Shown: positions 26,164 to 35,708, counted from the first letter of the stretch. The stretch: DNA of 64,000 bases from Tunturiibacter gelidiferens (GCF_014201335.1 NZ_JACHEB010000001.1:806001-870000), one strand, 5' to 3'. Translations and numbers: made by a program. The notes: a model not told the origin generated them from the letters alone.

Positions 26164-27357
26164 ATGTTTCTTAGCAAAGCTGTTTTAATCCCATTCGCTC
26201 TTCTTTGCCTCGGGCAGTCCTCAACCCTACGCGCCCAGTCCACTCTCGCCGCAACTCCTCCAATGGGTTGGAATAGCTGGAACCACTTCGCGGAACATGT
26301 TACCGACGCCGACGTCCGCACCGCAGCCGATCTCATGGTCTCCACTGGCATGCGCGATGCCGGCTACATCTACGTCAACGTGGACGACACCTGGCAGGGC
26401 AGCCGCGACGCCAACGGAGAGCTGCATCCCAACAGTCGCTTCCCCGACATGAAGAAGCTAGGCGACTACATCCACTCCAAAGGGCTCAAGTTCGGCATCT
26501 ACTCATCGCCTGGGCCAAAGACCTGCGGAGGCTTCGAAGGCAGCTTCGGCCACGAGATCCAGGATGCACAGATGTACGCCCGCTGGGGTGTCGACTTTCT
26601 CAAATACGACCTCTGCTCCATGCAGGATCCCATGCGCGAGCTCACCGCAAAAAACAACGGCAATACAGACGCCGCCTTCAAGATGATGATCGACGCCTAC
26701 CGCAAGATGGGCGACGCACTCAAAGCCACCAACCGGCCAATCCTCTATAGCCTCTGCCAGTATGGCATCGCCGAACCCTGGAAGTGGGGACCAGAAGTCG
26801 GCGCACAGATGTGGCGCACCACAGACGACATTGACGACACCTGGGGCCGCATGACCATCATCGGCCTCGAGCAAGCCGATCTCGCCCCCTTCGCCGGCCC
26901 CGGCCACTGGAACGACCCCGACATGCTCGAAGTCGGCAACGGCCACATGACCACAGACGAGTATCGAACCCACATGAGCCTCTGGGCTCTCCTCGCCGCG
27001 CCTCTGCTCGCAGGCAACGATCTCAGCAAGATGGCCCCCGAAGACAAGGGCATCCTCCTCAACAAAGAAGTCATCGCCATCGATCAGGACTCGCTCGGTA
27101 AACAGGCCACTCGCCTCTATCAGCGCGGTGACTTCTCCGTCTGGACCAAACCTCTCGCCAACGGAAAAGTAGCGGTTGGTATGTTCAACACCGCCCTGGA
27201 TTCACGCGACGTAAGCCTCGACCTCACCCAGATAGGCTTTACCCAAGGAGCAACTCTCCATGACGTCTGGGAGAACAAAGATCTGGGCAGACGCAGCGGT
27301 CTCTACTCTCGCAACATTCCGAAGCACGGAGCCGCCTTACTCATCCTCAGCAAATAA
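26164..27357 (+). CDS. Exported GH27 alpha-galactosidase
   Basis: 397 residues from ATG 26164 (GGAG just upstream; a GTG at 26158 is also in frame). Signal peptide to about residue 24 (TLRAQS). The GH27 barrel is complete: TPPMGWNSWNHF at the start, DDTWQ, the nucleophile Asp in FLKYDLCSM, and the acid/base Asp in GPGHWNDPDMLEVG. A C-terminal beta domain ends the protein. It removes terminal alpha-1,6-galactose from galacto-oligosaccharides or galactomannans, most likely in the periplasm, and fits a soil polysaccharide degrader. No other galactoside gene is next to it. GH27 also contains isomalto-dextranases and arabinopyranosidases, but the motif set favours galactosidase. Confidence 0.92.
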   Translation: MFLSKAVLIPFALLCLGQSSTLRAQSTLAATPPMGWNSWNHFAEHVTDADVRTAADLMVSTGMRDAGYIYVNVDDTWQGSRDANGELHPNSRFPDMKKLGDYIHSKGLKFGIYSSPGPKTCGGFEGSFGHEIQDAQMYARWGVDFLKYDLCSMQDPMRELTAKNNGNTDAAFKMMIDAYRKMGDALKATNRPILYSLCQYGIAEPWKWGPEVGAQMWRTTDDIDDTWGRMTIIGLEQADLAPFAGPGHWNDPDMLEVGNGHMTTDEYRTHMSLWALLAAPLLAGNDLSKMAPEDKGILLNKEVIAIDQDSLGKQATRLYQRGDFSVWTKPLANGKVAVGMFNTALDSRDVSLDLTQIGFTQGATLHDVWENKDLGRRSGLYSRNIPKHGAALLILSK

Positions 27358-27413
27358 CGCTTTTCAATCTCACCGGTACCCGGCGGGCGGCCCGTAATCT
27401 CGAAGGAGACCGC

Positions 27414-28814
27414 ATGATTCTGAAGCAGTACTACCTGGGCTGTCTCGCCCACGCCTCCTATCTTATTGGAGACGAGGCCAGCTCAACCGCGATCATCGTC
27501 GATCCACAACGCGACATTCAGCAATATCTCGCCGACGCCGAAAAATTCGGCCTCCAGATCCGCTCCGTCTTCTTAACTCACTTCCATGCAGACTTCATCG
27601 CCGGCCATCTCGAATTGCGCGACAGTTGCGGCGCAACCATCCATCTCGGATCTCGCGCGGCAGCGGAATATGCCTTTGTAGCGATGAAGGATGGCGACAC
27701 ACTAAATTTCCCCGGACTGCGGCTGCAGGTCCTCGAAACCCCGGGGCACACCATCGAATCCATCTCCATCCTGCTCTTCGATCTAGAGAAAAATCCCGCC
27801 ACGCCATACGCCGTCCTCACCGGAGATACGCTCTTCATCGGCGACGTCGGCCGACCCGACCTGCGAGCTTCCCTTGGGTGGACCGCAAACCAGCTCGGCG
27901 GCCACCTCTACGACTCCCTCCACAACAAGCTAATGACCCTCCCCGACGAAACCCTGGTCTACCCTGCGCATGGCGCTGGATCGCTCTGCGGTAAAAACCT
28001 CTCCTCCGACAGCGTCTCCTCTCTCGGCGATCAACGCCGCTTCAACTACGCACTCCAGCCGATGTCAAAGAAGGAGTTCGTTCGTATCGTCACCGCCGAC
28101 CAGCCCGACGCCCCGGCATACTTCATCTACGACGCGATCCTCAACACTCGCGAGCACGCGACGCTCGACAAGAATCTCGAGCAGGTTCTCCATCCGGTCG
28201 ATCTCGACGAGGTCCTGTCGATGGGTTACGAGGGCGCTCATGTCCTCGACGTCCGTGATGCCGCCGAGTATGCAAAGGGCCACCTTCCCGGCAGCATCAA
28301 CATCGGCTTGGGCGGCCAATATGCAACCTGGGCAGGCACAATTCTCGACCGCACCAAACCCATCGTGATCGTCGCCGAACCGGGACGAGAACAGGAAGCC
28401 GCCCTGCGCCTGGGCCGTATTGGTTTCGATCATGTCAGAGGCTATCTTTCAGGCGGCATGGAAGCGCTCGCCAACAGACCAGATTTGGTCTGGCCAACAG
28501 AACGCGTCAGCCCCCAGGCAGCAGCAGAAGAACTCGCAACAGCGGATCCGCCCGTGGTGCTCGATATCAGAAACCCTCGAGAGTGGACGACGCGTCACAT
28601 CGCCGGCAGCGTAAACATTCCTCTGGGCCACTTACAAGAACGCATCGGCGAAATCCCCCGCGACCGCCGCATTGCGGTCCATTGCGCCGGAGGCTATCGC
28701 TCTTCCATCGCCGCCAGCATCCTCCACCAAAACGGAATCACGAACCTAATCGAGGTAGCAGGCGGTCTCGCCGCCTGGGAAGCCGCCAAACTCCCAGTCG
28801 TTTCGGAAGCTTAG
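27414..28814 (+). CDS. MBL-fold persulfide-dioxygenase-like protein with two rhodanese domains
   Basis: 466 residues, AGGAG nine bases before the ATG. The N-terminal metallo-beta-lactamase domain (about 1-240) has THFHADFIAGH, GHTIES and GDTLFIGDVGRPDLR, the ETHE1/CstB-like pattern binding a single iron that oxidises glutathione persulfide to sulfite. The first rhodanese domain (about 255-355) has no cysteine at its active loop (VIVAEPGRE), so it is structural; the second (about 370-460) has HCAGGYRS with the catalytic Cys. The arrangement channels sulfane sulfur between domains and detoxifies sulfide-derived persulfides in the cytoplasm. A perfect hairpin follows the stop. No sulfide-quinone reductase is nearby. 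Confidence 0.88.
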   Translation: MILKQYYLGCLAHASYLIGDEASSTAIIVDPQRDIQQYLADAEKFGLQIRSVFLTHFHADFIAGHLELRDSCGATIHLGSRAAAEYAFVAMKDGDTLNFPGLRLQVLETPGHTIESISILLFDLEKNPATPYAVLTGDTLFIGDVGRPDLRASLGWTANQLGGHLYDSLHNKLMTLPDETLVYPAHGAGSLCGKNLSSDSVSSLGDQRRFNYALQPMSKKEFVRIVTADQPDAPAYFIYDAILNTREHATLDKNLEQVLHPVDLDEVLSMGYEGAHVLDVRDAAEYAKGHLPGSINIGLGGQYATWAGTILDRTKPIVIVAEPGREQEAALRLGRIGFDHVRGYLSGGMEALANRPDLVWPTERVSPQAAAEELATADPPVVLDIRNPREWTTRHIAGSVNIPLGHLQERIGEIPRDRRIAVHCAGGYRSSIAASILHQNGITNLIEVAGGLAAWEAAKLPVVSEA

Positions 28815-28815
28815 A

Positions 28816-28833
28816 GTAAGCTCCAGAGCTTAC
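28816..28833 (+). terminator. Hairpin just after the MBL-rhodanese stop codon
   Basis: Perfect eight-base stem GTAAGCTC / GAGCTTAC with a two-base loop, beginning one base after the stop. There is no T run, so it may be an RNA-stabilising hairpin or weak terminator. A second stem (ACGTCG / CGACGT) lies about 25 bases further. Confidence 0.5.
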
Positions 28834-29025
28834 GCGCAACAACTCCGCGGCCTTTACGTCGTTCTCTCAAGAGCGCGACGTCCAATGGGCCTGCATGAGT
28901 TTGTCGAAGGAACCCGCGTAGTTGCATTGGTTGTACCTGCTTAAAACCCACCTTTGGCCACAGGTATAGAATTGCCCACCCCGGGAACAACAATCTAAAC
29001 CCAAACGAAAGAATGAGGTCTCCTC

Positions 29026-29424
29026 ATGCTAAAAGAACTGATCGTCGAAGCCACAAGTAAGAGATCAGCAAGGCGCGTCCTTTCCATCGACCCCCCTGCA
29101 ACAGAGGTTTCGTTTGAAGACAGCGGCCACCTTCTCGGTATTCCCACCATCGGTGTCGGCACCTATACCTCCACCATTCGTCCCGATGGCTCCATCTTCG
29201 GCCATGGCCAGGGGATCCACACGACCCAGGACGGAGACGCCATCACATGGTCGGGAACCGGTGTTGGCCACTTCGGCCCCGGCGGTTCGATAAGTTACAG
29301 GGGCATGTTGTTCTTCCGGACAGCGTCCCAAAAGCTCGCCCGCATCAACAACGCCTGCGGTGCCTTTGAATACGAGGTAGACGGAACCGGTGCCGGCGTC
29401 TCAAAGGTCTGGGAGTGGAAGTAG
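29026..29424 (+). CDS. Conserved hypothetical small beta-barrel-like protein
   Basis: 132 residues, with a modest GAGG upstream. The protein is rich in Gly, Thr and aromatic residues: IGVGTYTSTIRPDGSIFGHG, then GDAITWSGTGVGHFGPGG, ISYRGMLFFRTAS, and an end of EYEVDGTGAGVSKVWEWK. The alternating pattern and lack of helices suggest a small closed barrel reminiscent of lipocalin or allene-oxide-cyclase folds. No signal peptide, so it is cytoplasmic. I have seen this family as an unannotated protein in soil bacteria. Monocistronic; the next 330 bases are gene-free. Confidence 0.65.
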   Translation: MLKELIVEATSKRSARRVLSIDPPATEVSFEDSGHLLGIPTIGVGTYTSTIRPDGSIFGHGQGIHTTQDGDAITWSGTGVGHFGPGGSISYRGMLFFRTASQKLARINNACGAFEYEVDGTGAGVSKVWEWK

Positions 29425-29751
29425 GGCCAGGGTCGCCAGGGCTATTCGCCCCTTTGTAATGATCGTCATCCCCATCCAGTGACTCACAATCCCATCGTGA
29501 GTCGGCGTGGCGAGACCTCGCGTTTCGCTGTTGCTGTTTCCGCATCCGGATTCTTTTTGCCTGCGATCGGGACTTGGGATAAGCGCGTCTCTCAAAAAAT
29601 AAGGTTGAAAAATCTGGCGTGTTTTCGGCGCCACAAAAGTGCATGTTAATTGACCACGTTTACCACGCAATTCACCACGTTCTCACCACCCAAAAACCAC
29701 GTTTTGCGCCCGCAAATTCGCAAAACCCCACCCAAAAACCACCACAAAAAA
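29425..29751. other. 327-base gene-free stretch holding dispersed repeat H1
   Basis: Contains a TGTTGCTGTTTCCGC run similar to the E-family repeats (about 29525-29545) and, from 29595, the CCAC-rich repeat H1. No open frame of coding character was seen. Confidence 0.6.
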
Positions 29752-29755
29752 TTAT
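29595..29755 (+). repeat. CCAC-rich dispersed repeat, copy H1
   Basis: Begins AAAAAATAAGGTTGAAAA, then GGCGTGTTTTCGGCGCCAC, then TTTACCACGCAATTCACCAC and several CCAC/AAAACC units. Copy H2 (49998-50160) matches it almost base for base over the first 107 positions and more loosely afterwards. It touches the 3' end of the phosphoesterase gene. Confidence 0.8.
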
Positions 29756-30504
29756 CTTCCCTCACGCAGCCGAGCCGCCAGCCGCTCCGGCAACCCCGCC
29801 ATCAAAATCCTTCCCTGCGCCGCCGTCAGGTCATATGGCACGCGATGATAAACAATCTCCCTCGCCTCCGAGTCATAGATCACAAACGCAGCTCGCCAAT
29901 CCGAATCCCGAGGCTGTCCCACCGAACCCGGATTGATCAGATGCCGCGTCCCCTCTGGAATGGCCATCTTCCAGCTCTCCGCCACATTCTTCGTCCTGAA
30001 CTGCGTCTTGATCTCATGCCACTCATGGCCTTTCTGAGAGAACCCACCCTGCAAATGCGTATGCCCAAAGAACGTAATCGCAGTCGCCGCCTGCTGCAGC
30101 GGCGCCCACGCGTCCCGCATATTCAAAATGTACTGATCCTCATTCAACGGCGACCCATGCACGCAGGTCACGCCCGGTTCCTCCGGAACCACCGGTCCCT
30201 GTGGCATCGCCTTCAGCCACGCCAGATTCTCCTCGGTCAATTCTTTCTTCGTCCACTCTGCGGCAGCCCGAGCCACCGGGTTGAACCCCACCGCCGAAGT
30301 CAGTCCACAACACACCCGGTCATGGTTTCCCCGCACGTTCACCTGCGCCTTAGCCCGCATCAAGTCCACGACCTCATTCGGGCTTCCGCCATATCCCACT
30401 ACATCGCCCAGGTTCCATAGCGCGTCATACGGTTCTGCTGCGGCAAGAACTGCGTTCAATGCTTCGAGGTTCCCGTGAATGTCTGAGATAACGAGCGCGC
30501 GCAT
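29752..30504 (-). CDS. Calcineurin-like metallophosphoesterase (YfcE/MJ0936-type)
   Basis: 250 residues from ATG 30504; the longer frame to 30540 adds residues before the motif that normally begins the fold. Five metal-binding blocks are readable: VISDIHGNLEA, WNLGDVVGYG, VRGNHDRVC, CVHGSP and FFGHTHLQGG, followed by INPGSVGQPRD. All ligands of the di-metal centre are kept. The family hydrolyses phosphodiesters (often assayed with bis-p-nitrophenyl phosphate) or phosphomonoesters such as diadenosine polyphosphates in the cytoplasm; the true substrate is unknown. It is likely monocistronic. Its 3' end overlaps the edge of repeat H1. Confidence 0.88.
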   Translation of the reverse strand: MRALVISDIHGNLEALNAVLAAAEPYDALWNLGDVVGYGGSPNEVVDLMRAKAQVNVRGNHDRVCCGLTSAVGFNPVARAAAEWTKKELTEENLAWLKAMPQGPVVPEEPGVTCVHGSPLNEDQYILNMRDAWAPLQQAATAITFFGHTHLQGGFSQKGHEWHEIKTQFRTKNVAESWKMAIPEGTRHLINPGSVGQPRDSDWRAAFVIYDSEAREIVYHRVPYDLTAAQGRILMAGLPERLAARLREGR

Positions 30505-30600
30505 GCAGTCAGATAAGGCCCCAAATGACATAAGGCCCAATCATCGAGTCTATAGACATTTACCCAATCAGGGAAATCAGGCAAGCGCCAAATACCCCGA

Positions 30601-31410
30601 TCAAACCGAAGCCAACGGCGCCCTCCTGTCCGTCTTCATCGTCGGAGCCGAAGCCAGCAGCCTGCGCGTATAAACGTGTTGCGGCTCGCGAAACAGCCTC
30701 CCTGCCTCCGCCTGTTCCACAATCTCCCCATGCTGCATCACCGCCACCCGGTCCGCCACTTGCGATACCACCGCAAGATCATGAGAGATAAACAGCATCG
30801 CCAGACCATGCTCCCGCCGCAGCGTCTTCAGCAACTCCAGAATCTGCGCCTGTACCGTCACATCCAGCGCCGTCGTCGGCTCATCTGCAATCAGCAGCCT
30901 CGGCCGATTCACAATCGCCATCGCAATCAGAATCCTCTGCCGCTGTCCTCCAGAAAACTGGTGTGGATAGTCCTTCGCCCTGCGCTCCACATCCGGCAAC
31001 CCAACCTCCTCCATTGCCTCCAGCACACGCGCCCTCACCGCCCTCCGCGCCATCTCCGGATGATGCGCCGCAACGGCCTCTGCAATCTGCGCCCCCACCG
31101 GCATCACGGGATTCAGCGCCGTCATCGGCTCCTGAAAGATCATCGCGATCTCGCGGCCCCTCCGTCTCCGCATCGCCTCCTCCGGCAACGCCAGCATATT
31201 CTCCCCATCAAACCTAATCGCCCCGCCCACCCGCGCACTCTCCGGCAGCAACCGCAGCACAGCCAGCGAAGTCGCCGACTTCCCCGACCCTGACTCTCCC
31301 ACCAGCCCCAGCGTTTCCCCAGCCTTGATCTCAAACGAGATCCCGCTCACAGCCTCATGCTGTCCAAAGCCAACCGTCAGATCCCTCACCTCGAGCAACA
31401 CCGCATCCAT
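30601..31410 (-). CDS. Peptide/nickel-type ABC importer ATPase (OppD/DppD-like), orphan
   Basis: 269 residues from ATG 31410 (AAGG four bases upstream); ATG 31419 is equally possible. It has Walker A GESGSGKS, the OppD/DppD-specific [16 protein letters not shown], signature FSGGQRQR, Walker [14 protein letters not shown] and H-loop ISHDLAVV. The C-terminal Fe-S cysteine motif seen in some OppD/DppF proteins is not visible. It would energise uptake of oligopeptides, nickel or similar solutes. No permease, binding protein or OppF partner is next to it, so it must pair with distant components or be a remnant. REP-like locus C begins 28 bases upstream of its start. Confidence 0.85.
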   Translation of the reverse strand: MDAVLLEVRDLTVGFGQHEAVSGISFEIKAGETLGLVGESGSGKSATSLAVLRLLPESARVGGAIRFDGENMLALPEEAMRRRRGREIAMIFQEPMTALNPVMPVGAQIAEAVAAHHPEMARRAVRARVLEAMEEVGLPDVERRAKDYPHQFSGGQRQRILIAMAIVNRPRLLIADEPTTALDVTVQAQILELLKTLRREHGLAMLFISHDLAVVSQVADRVAVMQHGEIVEQAEAGRLFREPQHVYTRRLLASAPTMKTDRRAPLASV

Positions 31411-31437
31411 ACCTTGCATGTTAGCGAACATCCTCTT

Positions 31438-31608
31438 TGCCCTGCGCGGGCGGCGGTCACTTCGTGACTTATATACCTATACCGGCTTCGCCCAAGGCCT
31501 CCTGTTGGTCGGCAAAAAAATCTCCTCGCGACCAACGGGAGCGCCAACGAAGGGGTACACAAGTCACGAAGTGACCGCACCGCGCGTAGCGGGCCCGGCC
31601 GGAAGGCC
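31438..31608. repeat. REP-like repeat, locus C (two inverted half-elements)
   Basis: Reverse half 31438-31513 (GCCCTGCGCGGGCGGCGGTC, ACTTCGTGAC) and forward half about 31525-31608 (CGACCAACGGGAGC, CACGAAGTGACCG). The outer arm of the forward half has diverged (CCGCGCGTAGCGGGCCC), approaching the form at locus D. Confidence 0.85.
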
Positions 31609-31688
31609 ATCTCTTTTTCACCAAAAAGAGAAGGGATCTCTTATAGGACTTTGGCCACCAAATAGCGTCTAATCTCGATGACAGGCCT

Positions 31689-33380
31689 ATGAGACACACC
31701 ACCCAACGCATCCTATTTGCCGCCCTGATTCTCTCCTGCTCCTCCACCTGGGCTCAGATGCACAAGGTCGCCAAGCCCGAGCAGGTCGTCCGCGCCATAG
31801 GCGTCTACGAGTGGACTGGCGACTTCGCCAAGCCCACAGCCAGCCGTCTCATCCCCGTCTCTCTCTTCATCGACGGCAAGATCGAAGACGCCGGCATCTA
31901 CGTCGCCCGCCCCGTACCCTTTGCCCTGCTCAGCGGAAACGTCTATGAACTCCAGACCGCAGGCATCGACAAAGGCTATCTCGACCTCTCCTTCGCGCGT
32001 CATCTCGAGGCCACCACCTCCACCGGCGACCTTGCCTTCGACGATGGCTGGTTTGGCTACGGAACCGTCAAACCTCTCGCCACGCCCAAAAAAGTCGCCG
32101 CTCTAAAACCCTCCAAGACCCTGCCGGTCCTCCATAGCTCCGCATCAGAAAACGCAAAGCCCCAAATAGCAACCAACTCCACAACAAGCACTGCCTCCAG
32201 CGACGATCCAGACCGCCCCACCATGAAACGTCGCTCCTCCGACACCTCGAGCTCCGGCACAACCACCCCATCAACGACCTCCTCGACCACGCCCACGCCA
32301 TCAACAACCTCGGACGACCCTGATCGCCCAACCATGAAGCGCAGGTCAGACAGCTCGACAACCGACAGCAGCTCTGGAACCACCGCATCAACCGGAAGCA
32401 CCTCCGACGACGACCCAGACCGGCCAGTCATGAAGCGCAAGTCCGACAGCTCCGACCCCTCCACCACAGCCGGCAGCACCAGCACGACGAGCACACCAGC
32501 CGACGACCCCAACCGGCCCACCATGCACCGCAGCTCCGACACTTCGACATCCACCGACACCGCATCGACAACGACCAGCTCCACCCCCTCCGACGATCCC
32601 GACCGCCCCACCCTGAAGCGGCACTCTGCCGAGGACGCCAAGCGAGCCCACGACGCCAACTCCGTCGTCGGCACAGGAGCCCTGAACGACGACCCTGACC
32701 GCCCCAATCTGCATCGCGGCAAGCCAACCAGCGCGATGACCGACTCCGATCTTCCCAAGCTCTCCGGCCTCCCGCAAAACCTCCACCAGATGGTCGCCGT
32801 CTCAGACGCCGCCAATCGCGACCCACACCCCTTCACCCTCGAATGGGACGATCCCACCCAGCACGCCGCAGTCCTCGACAAGATGCAAACCATGGCCCGC
32901 GCCCAACTCGCCGCCTACGCCAAAACCCCAGCCACCAAAGCCCCCGCTCCCACCCTAGCCGTAAAGAAAACCACAACTACAACCACCGCCACAACCCACC
33001 CCCATCACACCACCCCTGCACCCGTCCCCATACCTCTGCTCGATGAGGAGCTCAAGGCCTACACCCTCAGCTACGGCGGCGCCGCAACCTACATCTACTC
33101 CGCCCACACCGCCGGCACAGGAGCCGACCTTCGCTACGTCACCATCGTTGCGCAGGACAACGGCCTCGGCGAACTCAAACCCGCCATCCAGAACGTCACC
33201 GACTCCGCCCACCTCGACCGCACACCCCACATGCGCTTCGTCGATGTCGTCGATGTCGAGGCCAGCAACCGCGCCAGCCTTCTCTTCGAGCTGCGCGCCC
33301 AGAACGCTCGCCAGTTCGGCCTCTACCGCGTCATCGCCGCCCACTCCGAGCAAATCTTCCTCACCGGCACAACGCAATAA
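31689..33380 (+). CDS. Exported repeat-rich protein with DDPDRPxMKR motifs, unknown
   Basis: 563 residues with a signal peptide (about 1-22). An N-terminal globular part (23-140) with VYEWTGDFAKPTASRLIPVS and KGYLDLSFARHLE is followed by a disordered region (150-350) in which the unit DDPDRPTMKRRS occurs six times in variants (PVMKRK, NRPTMHR, PTLKRH, PNLHRG), spaced by Ser/Thr-rich runs. A C-terminal domain (about 440-563) has TLSYGGAATYIYSAHTAG. The repeats alternate acidic and basic charge and could bind metal or self-associate, which is inference. I know such DDPxRP repeats only from acidobacterial exported proteins. The following small exported protein lies 110 bases downstream. Confidence 0.7.
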   Translation: MRHTTQRILFAALILSCSSTWAQMHKVAKPEQVVRAIGVYEWTGDFAKPTASRLIPVSLFIDGKIEDAGIYVARPVPFALLSGNVYELQTAGIDKGYLDLSFARHLEATTSTGDLAFDDGWFGYGTVKPLATPKKVAALKPSKTLPVLHSSASENAKPQIATNSTTSTASSDDPDRPTMKRRSSDTSSSGTTTPSTTSSTTPTPSTTSDDPDRPTMKRRSDSSTTDSSSGTTASTGSTSDDDPDRPVMKRKSDSSDPSTTAGSTSTTSTPADDPNRPTMHRSSDTSTSTDTASTTTSSTPSDDPDRPTLKRHSAEDAKRAHDANSVVGTGALNDDPDRPNLHRGKPTSAMTDSDLPKLSGLPQNLHQMVAVSDAANRDPHPFTLEWDDPTQHAAVLDKMQTMARAQLAAYAKTPATKAPAPTLAVKKTTTTTTATTHPHHTTPAPVPIPLLDEELKAYTLSYGGAATYIYSAHTAGTGADLRYVTIVAQDNGLGELKPAIQNVTDSAHLDRTPHMRFVDVVDVEASNRASLLFELRAQNARQFGLYRVIAAHSEQIFLTGTTQ

Positions 33381-33490
33381 CATTCATGCCGCCGCTCTCA
33401 TTCTCAACATCTTCCGCTCACCGCTTGAACCCATCACCGTCAGAAGAGTAACGTCTTGACCAGCAGCGTTAGAAACACAGGGAGATTCCT

Positions 33491-34030
33491 ATGCATCGCC
33501 TCTTCATCGCTCTCCTGCTCCTCCCCATTACAGCCTCGCTCGCGCAGTCTCCAGCGGTCCCCCCCACCAACTCCTCCGTCGTGCTCAGGAGCATACCCGT
33601 CGGAACCGAATGTCCCATCGGTTTCCGTGCGAACCGCCAGGCCTCTCCACAGATCCTCTCCGCAGGCGACACTGAAAAGAACACGCCAGCCCTGGGACTT
33701 CATCTCACCCTCGACCACCAAACCGCACCCGCAATCGAAAGCGTCGAGATCACCGTCTACGGTGTCTCCCCCAAAGGGCAAGTCCTTCCAACCAATCAGT
33801 GGGCCGCAGACACTGACACGCGGGACGTCATCTCCAAGTCCTTTCAGCTTCAACGCAGCGCCGGTACCGAAACCCTCAACAACGCTGACATCTGGATGCA
33901 CCAGGTTGGTGCTCTTCGCTGGGTAGACCTCAACGAGGTGCGCTACACCGACGGCACCAGCTGGCGCCCATCAGGCTCCACAAAGTGCCGAGCCGTCCCC
34001 AGCAACCTAATCCTCGTCGGGCAAAAATAA
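33491..34030 (+). CDS. Small exported protein, unknown
   Basis: 179 residues, GGGAG six bases before the ATG. Signal peptide to about residue 19 (ASLAQS). The mature part has IPVGTECPIGFRANRQA early on and a pattern of short strands (LGLHLTLDHQTAPAIESVEI), ending STKCRAVPSNLILVG. Two cysteines may pair. The beta-sandwich-like pattern and the phrase on relative phrases such as TVYGVSPKG suggest an immunoglobulin-like exported domain, without a recognised family. It is convergent with the carboxylase gene and ends only 16 bases from it. Confidence 0.65.
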   Translation: MHRLFIALLLLPITASLAQSPAVPPTNSSVVLRSIPVGTECPIGFRANRQASPQILSAGDTEKNTPALGLHLTLDHQTAPAIESVEITVYGVSPKGQVLPTNQWAADTDTRDVISKSFQLQRSAGTETLNNADIWMHQVGALRWVDLNEVRYTDGTSWRPSGSTKCRAVPSNLILVGQK

Positions 34031-34046
34031 AATAATCAGAAAACCC

Positions 34047-35708
34047 TTACAGCGGAATATTGCCATGCTTCTTGGCAGGATTCTTCTCCCGCTTCGTCGC
34101 CAGCATATCCAACGCTGAGTTCAACCGTCTGCGCGTTTCGCTCGGCCGAATCACAGCATCAATATATCCCCGCTCCGCCGCCACATAAGGATTCGCGAAC
34201 CGCTCACGAAACTCCTCGACCTTATCCTTGCGAGCCTCAGCAAGAACCGCGAGCTTCTCCTCTTCCGTAAACGCCTTGCCCTGCGGCCACATCGCCTTGG
34301 CTCGACGCACGGTCAAATCCAGCTCGCGCTTATAAACAATATTCACGGCACCTTCAGGCCCCATCACCGCAATCTCCGCCGTAGGCCACGCCAGGTTCAG
34401 ATCCGTCCGCAGATGTTTCGAACTCATCACGCAATACGCCCCGCCGTAGGCCTTGCGCGTAATCACCGTAAGCTTCGGCACCGTCGCCTCCGCAAACGCA
34501 TACAACAGCTTCGCTCCATGCCGAATGATGCCGCCATGCTCCTGCTGAATCCCCGGCATGAACCCAGGCACATCTTCAAACGTGATGAGTGGAATATTGA
34601 ACGCATCGCAGAACCGCACAAACCGCGCTCCCTTTACGCTGGCGTTGATGTCCAACACACCCGCAAGAAACGCCGGCTGATTCGCAACGATCCCCACCGG
34701 CCTCCCCGCCATCCGCGCAAACCCCACGACAATATTCCGCGCAAAGTGCTCGTGCACCTGAAAGAAATAACCATCATCCACGACGCGCGAGATCACATCC
34801 ACCATGTCGTAAGGCTGGTTGCTCTCCTCCGGAATAATCGTATCGAGCGAAGCATCCGCACGTGCCGGATGATCCTGCGTCTCCCGTCGCGGCGCATCAT
34901 CGAGATTATTCGACGGCAGAAAACTCAACAGCTCCCGCACCGTCGCCAGACACTCCTGATCGTCATGTGCCATAAAGTGCGCCACGCCGGAGATCTCATT
35001 GTGCGTCACCGCGCCGCCCAGTGCCTCCTTCGTCACATCCTCATGCGTCACCGTCTTGATCACGTCCGGCCCCGTCACAAACATGTAACTCGTCTTCTCG
35101 GTCATCACCGTGAAGTCCGTAATCGCCGGCGAATAAACCGCACCCCCCGCGCAAGGCCCCAGAATCGCAGAGATCTGCGGCACCACTCCACTAGCCAACG
35201 TGTTCCGCAGAAAGATATCCGTATATCCAGCGAGCGAAACCACGCCCTCCTGAATTCGCGCACCACCAGAATCATTCAGTCCAATCACCGGCGCGCCAAC
35301 CCGCATCGCCATATCCATGATCTTCACTATCTTCGCCGCGTTCGCCTCCGACAGCGACCCGCCAAACACGGTAAAGTCCTGCGCAAACACAAACACCACC
35401 CGCCCATGCACCCGCCCATACCCGGTAATAAACCCATCTCCAGGCACACGCTGCTCGGCCATTCCAAAGTCGGTCGCCCGATGCGTAACAAACTTGTCCG
35501 TCTCCTCGAACGTCCCCTCATCGAGCAAAAAATCAATCCGCTCCCTGGCCGAAAGCTTGCCCGACTTCTTCTCGCGCTCCCGCCGCTCTTCGCCGCCGCC
35601 CTCTTCCGCAATGGCGTGGCGCGCTGCAAGCTCCGCAAGTTTACGTTGATGATTGAGTGACTTCGCCACAGGAATGTCTGATTGAACGGGATGCTCCGCT
35701 GCTGCCAT
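34047..35708 (-). CDS. Acyl-CoA carboxylase carboxyltransferase (beta) subunit, PccB-like
   Basis: 553 residues. Two crotonase-like halves are evident: an acyl-CoA-binding N-terminal half with [20 protein letters not shown] and [19 protein letters not shown], and a biotin-binding C-terminal half with [20 protein letters not shown] and [10 protein letters not shown]. The ending KKHGNIPL is typical of propionyl-CoA carboxylase beta chains. With a biotinylated alpha subunit it would carboxylate propionyl- or acetyl-CoA, feeding methylmalonyl- or malonyl-CoA to metabolism. No alpha subunit, epimerase or mutase is in the window. The starter ATG at 35708 has no clear ribosome site. Confidence 0.92.
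   Translation of the reverse strand: MAAAEHPVQSDIPVAKSLNHQRKLAELAARHAIAEEGGGEERREREKKSGKLSARERIDFLLDEGTFEETDKFVTHRATDFGMAEQRVPGDGFITGYGRVHGRVVFVFAQDFTVFGGSLSEANAAKIVKIMDMAMRVGAPVIGLNDSGGARIQEGVVSLAGYTDIFLRNTLASGVVPQISAILGPCAGGAVYSPAITDFTVMTEKTSYMFVTGPDVIKTVTHEDVTKEALGGAVTHNEISGVAHFMAHDDQECLATVRELLSFLPSNNLDDAPRRETQDHPARADASLDTIIPEESNQPYDMVDVISRVVDDGYFFQVHEHFARNIVVGFARMAGRPVGIVANQPAFLAGVLDINASVKGARFVRFCDAFNIPLITFEDVPGFMPGIQQEHGGIIRHGAKLLYAFAEATVPKLTVITRKAYGGAYCVMSSKHLRTDLNLAWPTAEIAVMGPEGAVNIVYKRELDLTVRRAKAMWPQGKAFTEEEKLAVLAEARKDKVEEFRERFANPYVAAERGYIDAVIRPSETRRRLNSALDMLATKREKNPAKKHGNIPL

Noticed and set aside
34413..35660. 415-residue plus-strand open frame opposite the carboxylase gene
   Set aside because: Arg/His-rich shadow of a well-conserved minus-strand gene.
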